NCBI GenBank assembly: GCA_016185805.1
Contig: JACPMW010000045.1
Location: 1 to 38,369, forward strand
Direction of reading: 5' to 3'
Source of the DNA: Candidatus Woesearchaeota archaeon
Lineage (GTDB): Archaea > Nanobdellota > Nanobdellia > Woesearchaeales > GW2011-AR4
Length of the DNA stretch: 38,369 nucleotides
The notes beneath the pieces were generated by a model. It ran no database searches. It saw only the letters and a list, made by a program, of their open reading frames with translations, and had not been told where the DNA came from. Shown here one piece after another: positions 16,294 to 24,057 of this stretch. How positions within the stretch are numbered: position 1 is the first letter of the stretch; every line of letters starts with the position of its first letter. A program made the position numbers and the translations under genes.

Positions 16294-16869
16294 ATGCTCC
16301 AGAAAATAAAAGGGCTGATGAATGTAAAAGAGGATATTGATGCTATAAACAGGAATATAGAAGAGAATAACAAAGTTATTTCTGAATTGAAAGCCGAGCT
16401 TGAAACATTAAGGAACGGATTGGCTGAAACCAACAAGTCACAAGGAGAATTCTTAAAGAATTTCAGGGAAAATTTGGCAATAATCAAAAACTTAAGGGAA
16501 GATTTCGGAAAGGAATTGGTTGAATTCAAGCTTTTAAAAGGCCAGCTGCAGAGAAAAATCCTTGACAAGTTCGAGGAGGAGCTGCAGAAGGATTTAGAAG
16601 TCAACAGGGAATTGTTGAAAAAAGACACAGAAGATTATAACGACTTGCGGAAAAAAGCCGCTGAAATTCTGTCGAGACTGAACCTTACAGGCGGCGAGCT
16701 GAACAAATTCATAGAAATAAGCAAAAGCATCAAGAAGGAGGATTTTGAGCTTACAAAGTTCGCAAGGCAGCTTATAGACATGGACAGGGAAAAGCTGGAA
16801 TTGATGAGAAAGATTGACACTCTTGAAAGGCTTGTTTCCAAGATAAGGAGAAGGGAACTGGTGAGATAA
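16294..16869 (+). CDS. Coiled-coil protein, 191 aa
   Basis: Almost the whole protein is heptad-rich helix rich in Lys and Glu, with a break around LNLTGGELNKF (about residue 129-139). There is no signal peptide or membrane segment, so it should be cytoplasmic, as a scaffold or tether. TTTTAAATATG at 16262-16272 gives a TATA box about 27 bases before the ATG, so leaderless. Its stop codon directly abuts the stop of the convergent gene, with no base between them. No family is recognised beyond SMC-like coiled coils. Confidence 0.7.
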   Translation: MLQKIKGLMNVKEDIDAINRNIEENNKVISELKAELETLRNGLAETNKSQGEFLKNFRENLAIIKNLREDFGKELVEFKLLKGQLQRKILDKFEEELQKDLEVNRELLKKDTEDYNDLRKKAAEILSRLNLTGGELNKFIEISKSIKKEDFELTKFARQLIDMDREKLELMRKIDTLERLVSKIRRRELVR

Positions 16870-17322
16870 CTAAATTTTCTTTGATGGCAAACCATTGCCA
16901 TTTCCATCAATCGATTCTTGGATTTGTCTTTCTAACATAAAATCAAAGTCATCTGGTGTACAGCCTGATTTGACAGCTTGAATAAGTGCGCCTATTTCTT
17001 CCATAGCTTTCTCAAATGCAGCTTCTGGCTCCATACCACTTAGCCTTAGGCCAACATACCTTCCGCTAGTATGACTCCTTAAACGGGTTATAGAAGAACC
17101 AATCAACAAAGCTAATTCCTCATGCGCCATCCTAGCTTCGTATTTGGGAATAATCAGTCTTTCAATATCGGACTCTAATTTTCCCATTACAGAGCGCGGG
17201 GCAATCTGCTCAAATCTTCCCTTAAACTCTGCTTCGTACACACTGGCATTAATTGTGATATCCGAGACCAAAACAGGCTTTCCTGTATAGCCTTGAACTA
17301 TTCCGGCAATTCCGTCAGGCAT
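16870..17322 (-). CDS. Unknown soluble protein, 150 aa
   Basis: I do not recognise this protein. It starts MPDGI, has a beta-rich N-terminal part (PVLVSDITINASVYEAEF) and a helical C-terminal half (EAAFEKAMEEIGALIQAV). No catalytic motif, signal or membrane span is apparent. The gene is convergent with the coiled-coil gene and ends at the next base. A TATA-like TTAAATATGAA lies about 25-35 bases upstream of the ATG. Confidence 0.6.
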   Translation of the reverse strand: MPDGIAGIVQGYTGKPVLVSDITINASVYEAEFKGRFEQIAPRSVMGKLESDIERLIIPKYEARMAHEELALLIGSSITRLRSHTSGRYVGLRLSGMEPEAAFEKAMEEIGALIQAVKSGCTPDDFDFMLERQIQESIDGNGNGLPSKKI

Positions 17323-17420
17323 TATGTATTGTTATCTTGCCGCAATTCATATTTAAGCATTTCTATTAGTAAAGCTTTTTAACAAAAACATGTAAATTAG
17401 TGAGATAGAAAAAGGAGGTG

Positions 17421-17488
17421 TTTGCCTTGGGCAAAGAGGAGTCTTTAAAACCCAAGGCAAATGATGGATTTCAATAGCCTCGCTATTG
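17421..17488. other. Nested inverted repeats, possible structured RNA
   Basis: TTTGCCTTGGG (17421-17431) and CCCAAGGCAAA (17451-17461) are perfect 11-base arms. Inside, AAAGA and TCTTT form a second stem closed by GGAG. Then CAATAGC and GCTATTG (17472-17488) form a seven-pair hairpin with loop CTC, followed by TTTTAACTT. The segment lies between divergent genes. Confidence 0.45.
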
Positions 17489-17589
17489 TTTTAACTTAAA
17501 GAATGCAGCCATGTTTATATACCATGTGAACATTACTTCTGGAAGCATCTTTCACAAGCTTTATAAATCATTTATATAGGGCTGTTTCC

Positions 17590-18288
17590 ATGGTGCAGGT
17601 TGTTTTCAGCCCGAAATGGTTCTGGGGGAAGGATATCTTCATTGACTCAATTGCTTTGCTGGTGCTGCTGTCTATAGCAATTTTTGCCACAAAATACTAT
17701 TGGATAAAGAAAAGCAGGAACTACCTCTATCTCGCTCTTTCATTTTATCTGATTGCATTGTCCTTTTTCTCAAAAATACTCATTAACTTCACTATCTACT
17801 ACCAGGTGCTTCATACGCAGATTATAGGCTCCATGACATACACCCAAACCATACTCAAATCCTCTGAAATATTTGCTGTCAGCGGGCTGTTCTTTTACAG
17901 GTTTTTCACACTGCTTGGGCTTTTCATGCTTTACTCCATATATGAAAAGCAGTCCAAGGCAAACATAATTTTAATGGTGTATTTTATCCTTATATCAATT
18001 TTCTTCAGCAAAGAGGAATACTACCTTTTTTATTTAACCAGCCTTATTCTATTAGGCATAATATCCAACAGATATTATCAAAATTACAGGAAAAACAAAA
18101 GCAAAGCTTCAGGAATGCTCGCAGCAAGCTTTTCTATAATAACCTTAAGTCAGGTTTTCTTTATGCTGGTCAGTATTACAAAACATTTTTATGTTGCAGG
18201 AGAGATTATGCAGCTTATAGGGTATACTGTACTGCTGACAGCTTTCATAACGGTGCTCAAGCATGGAAGGGAAAAGAACAAGGGTTGA
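17590..18288 (+). CDS. Seven-span membrane protein, 232 aa
   Basis: About seven hydrophobic spans run through the protein: about 19-35, 42-62, 93-113, 125-145, 148-158, 178-196 and 205-222. It is like the sensor half of 7-TM receptors but carries no kinase or other output domain. The last 26 bases overlap the start of a winged-helix gene in another frame, so the two are co-expressed. A plausible reading is a membrane sensor with a separate DNA-binding partner; this is inference. TTTATATAGG at about 17571-17580 lies close to the ATG and may be the TATA box of a shorter transcript. Confidence 0.72.
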   Translation: MVQVVFSPKWFWGKDIFIDSIALLVLLSIAIFATKYYWIKKSRNYLYLALSFYLIALSFFSKILINFTIYYQVLHTQIIGSMTYTQTILKSSEIFAVSGLFFYRFFTLLGLFMLYSIYEKQSKANIILMVYFILISIFFSKEEYYLFYLTSLILLGIISNRYYQNYRKNKSKASGMLAASFSIITLSQVFFMLVSITKHFYVAGEIMQLIGYTVLLTAFITVLKHGREKNKG

Positions 18289-18535
18289 CATCATAGGAGA
18301 TATGCTCTCTTCCATAGTCAGCAAAGGAGGCCAGATAAAACCAACCCATTTGATGTACAAGTCAAACATGTCGCATGGGCAGATGAAGACTTATATTGAC
18401 GACCTGGTGCAGAAGGAGCTGATTAAAAAAGTGAAAAAGAACGACTTTGACTATGTCATCATAACCAATAAGGGCCATGAATTTTTGCAGAAATTGAGGG
18501 AAATGAAGGAGTTTGAAAAGGCATTCGGGCTGTAG
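18263..18535 (+). CDS. Winged-helix DNA-binding protein (HTH_45-like), 90 aa
   Basis: The protein matches the archaeal winged-helix group typified by GGxIKPTHLMYKSNMSHGQMKTYIDDLVQKELI: helix 1 (RVDIIGDMLSSIV), recognition region (about 30-55) and wing (DFDYVIITNKGHEFLQKL). Such proteins bind promoter DNA as small regulators. Its start lies inside the end of the 7-TM gene (26-base overlap), which points to a paired function. It ends 37 bases before the gatC start, but gatC has its own TATA box. Confidence 0.85.
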   Translation: MEGKRTRVDIIGDMLSSIVSKGGQIKPTHLMYKSNMSHGQMKTYIDDLVQKELIKKVKKNDFDYVIITNKGHEFLQKLREMKEFEKAFGL

Positions 18536-18540
18536 GCAAA

Positions 18541-18550
18541 ATATATAAAT
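18541..18550 (+). promoter_or_regulatory. TATA box of gatC operon
   Basis: ATATATAAAT lies about 27 bases before the gatC ATG at 18573, indicating a leaderless transcript for gatC - cyclophilin - gatA. Confidence 0.65.
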
Positions 18551-18572
18551 AATGCCTTGATTAACTTGTTCT

Positions 18573-18857
18573 ATGGAAGTGGACAGAAAGCTTCTGGAGC
18601 ATGTTGCAGAAGTCGCAAGGCTCAAATTAAGCGAAGATGAAATAATGAAATTTCTTCCCCAGCTCAAGGAGCTGTTGGAATTCTTTTCACAATTAAAAGG
18701 CATTGAAACAGGCGATGCAAAGCCCAGCTTCCAGCCTGTTGAGCTGAAAAATATATTGAGAGAAGATAAGGAAGGCAAGTGCCTTTCACAGGATGAAGCA
18801 TTGTCCTTGACAGAACATAAAAAAGACGGCTATTTCAAGGGGCCGAGGGCTGTTTGA
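18573..18857 (+). CDS. gatC: GatC subunit of aspartyl/glutamyl-tRNA amidotransferase
   Basis: GatC is the small belt subunit that holds GatA and GatB together in the amidotransferase converting Asp-tRNA-Asn or Glu-tRNA-Gln to the amide form. The 94-residue protein has the normal length. [14 protein letters not shown] near the start, the central helix [23 protein letters not shown] and the C-terminal [10 protein letters not shown] (the variant of the family's FxVPxxV ending) identify it. It is the first gene of an operon with a cyclophilin (one-base gap) and gatA. Confidence 0.92.
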   Translation: MEVDRKLLEHVAEVARLKLSEDEIMKFLPQLKELLEFFSQLKGIETGDAKPSFQPVELKNILREDKEGKCLSQDEALSLTEHKKDGYFKGPRAV

Positions 18858-18858
18858 T

Positions 18859-19395
18859 ATGAAGAAGGCAGCCTGCTTGGCTTTGGTGATTCTGTTTTTT
18901 ATCAGCTCATGCGCACCGAAAGGCCAATCAACAAATATGGAAAAAAGCACGGAGAGCGAAATGACAAAGTATGCAATAATTGAAACTGAAAAGGGGATTA
19001 TAAAGGCAGAACTCTACACGTCCAAAGCGCCAGTTACGGCAAAAAATTTTATCGGTTTGGCTGACTCGGGATTTTACAATGGGCTGGCTTTCCACAGGGT
19101 AGAGCCGGGATTTGTTGTGCAGGGCGGCGACCCAAAAGGCGACGGAACAGGCGGCTCCGGAAAAACAATACCGCTTGAAATAAATAATGAATTGAAGCAC
19201 GTGAAAGGGGCGCTTGCCATGGCCCGCTCGCAGGATCCTGACAGCGCATCATCGCAGTTCTATATCACTCTGGACGATACCCCGTTCCTTGATGGAAATT
19301 ATGCGGTTTTTGGAAAGGTTGTTCAGGGAATGGAGGTGGTGGAAAAAATAAAAGTTGGCGACAGGATGAATAAAATACATATAAGTGATGAATAA
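18859..19395 (+). CDS. Cyclophilin-type peptidyl-prolyl isomerase lipoprotein, 178 aa
   Basis: A signal peptide with lipobox ISSC (Cys18) should anchor the protein outside the membrane. The mature part (about 38-178) is a compact cyclophilin with [22 protein letters not shown] (active-site Arg, Phe, Gln), [16 protein letters not shown] and [14 protein letters not shown]. It catalyses cis-trans isomerisation of Xaa-Pro bonds in exported proteins. The tryptophan that gives cyclosporin affinity in eukaryotes is replaced, as in many prokaryotic forms. It sits oddly between gatC and gatA, separated by one and two bases, so it is co-expressed with a cytoplasmic enzyme although it is exported. Confidence 0.93.
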   Translation: MKKAACLALVILFFISSCAPKGQSTNMEKSTESEMTKYAIIETEKGIIKAELYTSKAPVTAKNFIGLADSGFYNGLAFHRVEPGFVVQGGDPKGDGTGGSGKTIPLEINNELKHVKGALAMARSQDPDSASSQFYITLDDTPFLDGNYAVFGKVVQGMEVVEKIKVGDRMNKIHISDE

Positions 19396-19397
19396 AA

Positions 19398-20828
19398 ATG
19401 GATACACTTAATTTTATTGAAAAAATAAAAAGCGGAGAAATTGACATAGTCGAGCATACTGAAAAAATTCTTGAGGAATGCAGGCAGATAAATAAGGAAT
19501 ACGGCTATCTTAACACGATTTCTGAAAATTTGGCATTGGGGCAGGCAAAGGAAATCAAAAAACAATTGAAAAGCAAAGATAAAAAAATAAAAAACAAAAA
19601 ATTGCTTGGCATTGCAGTTTCTGTAAAGGATGCAATTTGTGTTAAAGATGTTGAAACAACTGCCGGTTCAAAGATTCTTAGAGGCTACAAGCCATTGTTT
19701 GATGCTTTTGTCATTCAAAGAATAAAGGAAGAAGGCGGAATGATAATAGGCAAGACTTCACAAGATGAGTTCGGTTTTGGAACGTTTTCTATAAATTCCG
19801 CATTTGGAATTCCAAAAAACCCTTTTGACAGGGAAAGAAGCTGCGGCGGCTCTTCTGGAGGAGCAGCCGGATTAAGCCAAAAGCTGAAAAATCACATTGC
19901 ATTGGGTGAGTCAACAGGAGGCTCGATTGCAACGCCTTCATCATTCTGCGGGGTTTATGGATTATGCCCGACTTATGGAAGGGTTTCAAGGCATGGATTG
20001 ATAGATTTTTCAAACTCAATGGACAAGATAGGCCCGATTGGAAAAACAATTGAGGATGTTGCCTTATTGATGGATATTATTGCCGGCCATGACAAAAATG
20101 ACAGCACTTCCTTAAATGCCAAAAGCGAAGATTATGAAAAATACCTTAAAAAGCCGATTAAGGGAATGAAAATCGGCATCATAAAAGAGGCATTTGGACA
20201 AGGAGTTGAGAGAGAAGTTGAAAAAAATGTATACAACGGCATAGAAGAGCTTGAAGAGGAAGGCGCAAAAGCAGAGGAAATTTCCCTTGAGCTTCCAATA
20301 AAATACGGCATTCCAACATATTATATGATTGCAACAAGCGAGGCAAGCACCAATCTTGCAAAGTATTGCGGCATGAGGTATGGCGCAAGCGAAAAGCTTG
20401 AAGGCAGCTTTAATGAATACTTTACGAAAGTCAGGAGCAATAATTTTGGCGAGGAAGCCAAGAGAAGGATTATACTCGGAACATTTGCAAGGATGGCAGG
20501 CTATCGAGATGCTTTTTACCTGAAAGCTGCAAAAGTCAGGACATTGATGATTAATGAGTATAAAAAAGCATTCAAGAAATTTGATGCTTTAGTTAGCCCC
20601 ACTTCTCCAATGCTTCCCCCAAAATTCTCAGAGATTGAAAAGCTGACTCCATTGCAGCATTATTTGGCTGATGTCATGACAGTCTCCCCAAATGTCGCTG
20701 GCCTGCCTCATTTAAATGTGCCTGTAGGCTTTGAAAAAAATCTTCCAGTAGGAATGCTCCTGATAGCAGACCATTTGCAAGAAGGGAAACTGATACAATT
20801 GGGAAGCGCTGTGGAGAAGGGAAAATGA
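19398..20828 (+). CDS. gatA: GatA subunit of aspartyl/glutamyl-tRNA amidotransferase
   Basis: GatA is the amidase subunit that releases ammonia from glutamine and passes it to GatB. The amidase-signature triad is present: Lys77 (SVKDAI), Ser152 (CGGSSGG) and Ser176 (STGGSIATP). GVYGLCPTYGRVSRHGLIDFSNSMDKIGPIG follows as usual. The 476-residue length is typical. The C-terminus ends EKGK, slightly shorter than the usual FE...W tail. It closes the gatC operon. gatB follows about 1 kb later after an inserted BRO gene. Confidence 0.96.
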   Translation: MDTLNFIEKIKSGEIDIVEHTEKILEECRQINKEYGYLNTISENLALGQAKEIKKQLKSKDKKIKNKKLLGIAVSVKDAICVKDVETTAGSKILRGYKPLFDAFVIQRIKEEGGMIIGKTSQDEFGFGTFSINSAFGIPKNPFDRERSCGGSSGGAAGLSQKLKNHIALGESTGGSIATPSSFCGVYGLCPTYGRVSRHGLIDFSNSMDKIGPIGKTIEDVALLMDIIAGHDKNDSTSLNAKSEDYEKYLKKPIKGMKIGIIKEAFGQGVEREVEKNVYNGIEELEEEGAKAEEISLELPIKYGIPTYYMIATSEASTNLAKYCGMRYGASEKLEGSFNEYFTKVRSNNFGEEAKRRIILGTFARMAGYRDAFYLKAAKVRTLMINEYKKAFKKFDALVSPTSPMLPPKFSEIEKLTPLQHYLADVMTVSPNVAGLPHLNVPVGFEKNLPVGMLLIADHLQEGKLIQLGSAVEKGK

Positions 20829-21044
20829 GAAATTATGTAATGTATGGTGGTTGTGGAGGCAGAAGAGAACATAATCCAGAAGATATAACTGCTGCCGCAT
20901 AAAGGATGATTGGTAATGAAAAAATTAACTATTTACCTGATGATAGTAATAACATGATTAAAAGAAAATTATCGAGGAATCATTGAAATAGCACTGGACA
21001 TCTGCGGGTGAAATATATAAAGGGTAAGTTTATACAAAATAAGA
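20829..21044. other. Intergenic region after gatA
   Basis: 216 bases with no convincing gene. Two tiny same-frame reading frames (20825-20902 and 20906-20986) separated by one stop may be debris. The inverted ATGTCCAGTG motif lies at 20992-21001 and a TATA box, AATATATAAAGG, at about 21011-21022, serving the BRO gene. Confidence 0.4.
20992..21001 (-). repeat. ATGTCCAGTG motif, copy B (inverted)
   Basis: The minus strand reads CCCGCAGATGTCCAGTGCT, close to copy A at 15602-15611. It lies between gatA and the inserted BRO gene. Confidence 0.4.
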
Positions 21045-21856
21045 ATGGAACAAGAAAAATCATTAGCTGTGTTTCGAGGAAATCAGATTAGAAGGACTTG
21101 GCACAATAATGAATGGAATTTTGTGGTTGAAGATGTAGTGCTGGCGCTAACTAACTCAAAAGACCCTAAACAGTACATACAGAAGATGAAGCAGAGGGAT
21201 GAAGAGCTTTCCAAAGGGTGGGTACAGATTGTACATACCCTTTCAGTCTATACCCAAGGCGGAATTCAAAAGATGAATTGTGCTAATACGCAAGTATTGC
21301 TTCTCCAAAAGCTGAGCCATTTAAGCTATGGCTCGCAAAAGTTGGATACGAACGGGTGCAGGAGATAGAAAACCCGGAACTTTCTCAGGAAAGGATGAAG
21401 GAAATTTATGAGCAAAAAGGATATTCCAAGTCATGGATTGACAGAAGACTGAGGGGCATTGCTGTAAGGCAAGGTCTCACAGATGAGTGGAAAAAGAGAG
21501 GGCTAAATAAACAGGAGGATTTTTCAATTCTTACAGCAGAAATATCCAAGGCAGCTTTTGGCATGACTCCTTCTGAATACAAAAAACTCAAGAAACTTGA
21601 CAAAGAGAATCTTCGTGACCACATGACTGATTTAGAGCTGATATTTACCATGCTTGGAGAGGCATCAACAACTGAAATTGAGAAATTCAAAGATCCCAAA
21701 ACATTTTTACAGCATAAAAAGGCATCAAGGGAGGGTGGCACAATATCAAAGAATGCAAGGCTGGAGCTGGAAAGGAAAACAAAAAGAAAAATCATAACAA
21801 AAGAAAACTACCTTGATAAGCCCGAAAGCCAGAAAAGAATTGAATCTAAAAAATAA
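21045..21856 (+). pseudogene. Frameshifted BRO-N family (phage antirepressor-like) gene
   Basis: The 5' part encodes a BRO-N domain: LAVFRGNQIRRTWHNNEWNFVVEDV, then a segment ending in NCANTQ. The usual next residues (a GI-x-R-I-I-Q stretch) are missing and the frame changes at about 21295-21300. In the new frame the text continues SPKAEPFKLWLAKVGYERVQEIENPELS, a common BRO/KilA sequence, and a helical C-terminal part to 21856. BRO proteins are DNA-binding proteins spread by phages and mobile DNA. It looks inserted between gatA and gatB, with its own TATA box. Two protein fragments could still be made (from 21045 and 21356). Confidence 0.8.
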
Positions 21857-21868
21857 AGGGGTTAATCA

Positions 21869-23266
21869 ATGAAATTTCAATCTGACGTTGTCATCGGTTT
21901 AGAAGTGCATTGCGAGCTATCCACAAAAACAAAACTCTTCTGCCCCTGCCCGACAAAAGGAAATGAAGAGCCAAACACAAGGACCTGTCCAATATGCCTC
22001 GGGCATCCGGGCTCAAAGCCAGTCCTGAACAAAAAAGCCGTTGAATTTGCATTAAAACTGTGCCTTGCATTAAACTGCGAAATATCACCTGAACTGATTT
22101 TTTCCAGAAAATCCTATTTCTATCCTGACATGGCCAAGAATTATCAAATCACACAATATGATATTCCTCTTGGAAGAAAAGGAAAGTTAAAAATCGGCAA
22201 CAAAGAAATCGGAATTACAAGAGTTCACATGGAAGAAGATCCGGCTTCCTTGGTACATCCCGCCGGCATGAAGGAATCAGCTTATGTTTTGGTTGACTAC
22301 AACCGGAGCGGCAACCCCCTTGTTGAAATAGTCACAGAGCCTGACTTGACATCTCCTGACGAGGCAAGGGATTTCATGAAGCAGCTGATTACAGTCCTTG
22401 GCTATCTTGAGATTTTTGACATCAATAAAGGTATAATAAAGGCTGATGCTAATATCTCCATAAAAGAGAGCAATTACACAAGGGTTGAGATTAAAAACAT
22501 AACTGGATTCAGGGAGATTGAAAGGGCCTTGCTTTACGAAGTGAAAAGGCAGAAAGAAGCCGTTAAAATCGGGCAGGAGACAAGGTCATGGGACTCTGAA
22601 AGGGGCATTACATTTTCTTTGAGAAAAAAGGAGACGGAAGAGGACTATGGCTACATAATTGACACTGATTTGGTTGTCACAGAAATCGAGGATAAATGGG
22701 TTAACGGGATAAGGAAGCATATGCCAGAGCTTGCACAGGACAAGGTAAAAAAATTCATACAAAAATACAAGCTCAAGAAAGAAGATGCTGAAATCATTGC
22801 AGCAGGGAAGCAGCTTGCAGAGATGTTCGAGAAAGTCGCCCAAGAAATAGACCCATTGCTTGCAGCAAAATGGCTGAGAAGGGAATTGTTGAGGGTTTTG
22901 AATTACAGCAAAAAAGAGCTGCACGAAACAGGAATAAATGAAAAGCACATGATTGATTTGCTGAAGTTAATTGAAGCCAAAAAAATCACAGACAATGTTG
23001 CGGCAAAAATTCTTGAAAAGCTGGTTGAAAAACCGTTTGATGTAAAGGAACATGTTAAAAAAGAAGGTTTAGAGGCTGTTTCTGACATTTCGGAATTGGA
23101 GAAATACTGCAGGGAAGCAATTGAAGAGAATCCAAAGGCTGTCGACGATTACAAAAAAGGCGAGGCGAAAGCGTTGAATTTCATCGTGGGCAAAGTGATG
23201 CAGAAAACAAAAGGCAAAGCAACTCCAAAAGAGGTTAATGAGATTTTAATGAGGATGATAAAATAA
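21869..23266 (+). CDS. gatB: GatB subunit of aspartyl/glutamyl-tRNA amidotransferase
   Basis: GatB is the kinase/amidotransferase subunit that activates the side chain of Asp or Glu on tRNA and adds ammonia from GatA. The family start VIGLEVHCELSTKTKLFC, the zinc cysteines Cys25, Cys27, Cys40 and Cys43, and HMEEDPASLVHP with VDYNRSGNPLVEIVTEPD are intact. The C-terminal YqeY-like tail (about 330-465) is present; the protein ends FIVGKVMQKTKGKATPKEVNEILMRMI. The segment that usually reads DYRYFPEPDLPP is DYGYIIDTDLVV here, a departure worth noting. GGGGTT lies just before the start. Confidence 0.96.
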   Translation: MKFQSDVVIGLEVHCELSTKTKLFCPCPTKGNEEPNTRTCPICLGHPGSKPVLNKKAVEFALKLCLALNCEISPELIFSRKSYFYPDMAKNYQITQYDIPLGRKGKLKIGNKEIGITRVHMEEDPASLVHPAGMKESAYVLVDYNRSGNPLVEIVTEPDLTSPDEARDFMKQLITVLGYLEIFDINKGIIKADANISIKESNYTRVEIKNITGFREIERALLYEVKRQKEAVKIGQETRSWDSERGITFSLRKKETEEDYGYIIDTDLVVTEIEDKWVNGIRKHMPELAQDKVKKFIQKYKLKKEDAEIIAAGKQLAEMFEKVAQEIDPLLAAKWLRRELLRVLNYSKKELHETGINEKHMIDLLKLIEAKKITDNVAAKILEKLVEKPFDVKEHVKKEGLEAVSDISELEKYCREAIEENPKAVDDYKKGEAKALNFIVGKVMQKTKGKATPKEVNEILMRMIK

Positions 23267-23273
23267 AAGATAA

Positions 23274-23606
23274 TCAAAAAACTTTAATAAATTCAGATTT
23301 TACTTTCTCAAAGGTCGCGTTGCTTAAAGTTCCTATTCTCATGACTATTAATCTTTTTTCAACCGTGAATACTTTGTCAATTTTTATGCAACTTGGTTTA
23401 ATGAGTTTGCCGCTGCTCAAGTCCTCTTCATTTATAAGAATAGAGTAAGTCTCATCCCTTATAACAGTAGTGAGGGGCAGCATTATGCTATCGTTTGATT
23501 TTTTATTGAGAAAATCATTTGAAACTACAAGCGCAGGCCTTACTTTTGTCCTTTCCAAATCAGTGAATGGGTAAGGCAATAGAACTATGTCTTTTTGTTT
23601 AACCAT
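23274..23606 (-). CDS. MazF/PemK-like toxin, 110 aa
   Basis: QKDIVLLPYPFTDLERTKVRPALVVSND is the conserved N-terminal loop of PemK/MazF endoribonucleases, which cut mRNA at short sites. The strand segment IMLPLTTVIRDETYSILI and the ending KPSCIKIDKVFTVEKRLI also fit. It starts ten bases after the stop of an AbrB-like antitoxin gene on the same strand, the normal order. The region may be a plasmid-like addiction module or defence unit. Confidence 0.9.
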   Translation of the reverse strand: MVKQKDIVLLPYPFTDLERTKVRPALVVSNDFLNKKSNDSIMLPLTTVIRDETYSILINEEDLSSGKLIKPSCIKIDKVFTVEKRLIVMRIGTLSNATFEKVKSEFIKVF

Positions 23607-23616
23607 TGTAAAACTT

Positions 23617-23892
23617 CTAGATTTTGGTTTTACTAATTTTCAAATAGTTATTCCAGATATCGTCTTGCTTGTTGCCCCAGACGTCCTTAAGCGCCTGTTC
23701 GCTAAATCTCATCAAATCCTTGAAATGGTCTTTCATTTTTGCTGATACCCTGTGTGATTTTTCTATCAATATTTTTCCATTGGATTCAAAAATAACTAAT
23801 TCGTCCCCTTTTTTGATGCCTGCCTGCTCCCTAATGGTTTGCGGAATGGCTATTTGCCCTTTGTCAGAAACTTTTATGGTTTTAACAATCAT
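23617..23892 (-). CDS. AbrB/MazE-like antitoxin, 91 aa
   Basis: VKTIKVSDKGQIAIPQTIREQAGIKKGDELVIFESNGKILIEK is a swapped-hairpin AbrB/SpoVT DNA-binding domain (about 3-46). The C-terminal helical tail (about 50-91) is expected to bind the toxin. Such proteins repress their own operon. TTATAAG about 30 bases before the ATG acts as TATA box. It pairs with the MazF-like gene downstream. Confidence 0.9.
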   Translation of the reverse strand: MIVKTIKVSDKGQIAIPQTIREQAGIKKGDELVIFESNGKILIEKSHRVSAKMKDHFKDLMRFSEQALKDVWGNKQDDIWNNYLKISKTKI

Positions 23893-24057
23893 GATGAAGG
23901 TAAGAATTTTCTTACTTATAAGCTTTTCGGTTTTGAAGAGCGGAATGTGTTAAAACCAAAGGAAAGGCAGCCCCTAAGAAGTCAATGAGATAATTGTGAA
24001 GCTAATTAAATAATTTCCATCAAAAAGCTTTTATATGCCTTCTAAAAAGAAAGATTC

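Noticed and set aside
6778-17322. Homology of the two MPDGI proteins (6778-7140 and 16870-17322)
   Set aside because: Only the first five residues agree; both happen to be convergent with a coiled-coil gene.
20825-20986. Two tiny frames of 25 and 26 codons after gatA (one with ATGA overlap)
   Set aside because: Same frame split by a stop, no motif and no promoter; treated as debris, though a small peptide cannot be excluded.
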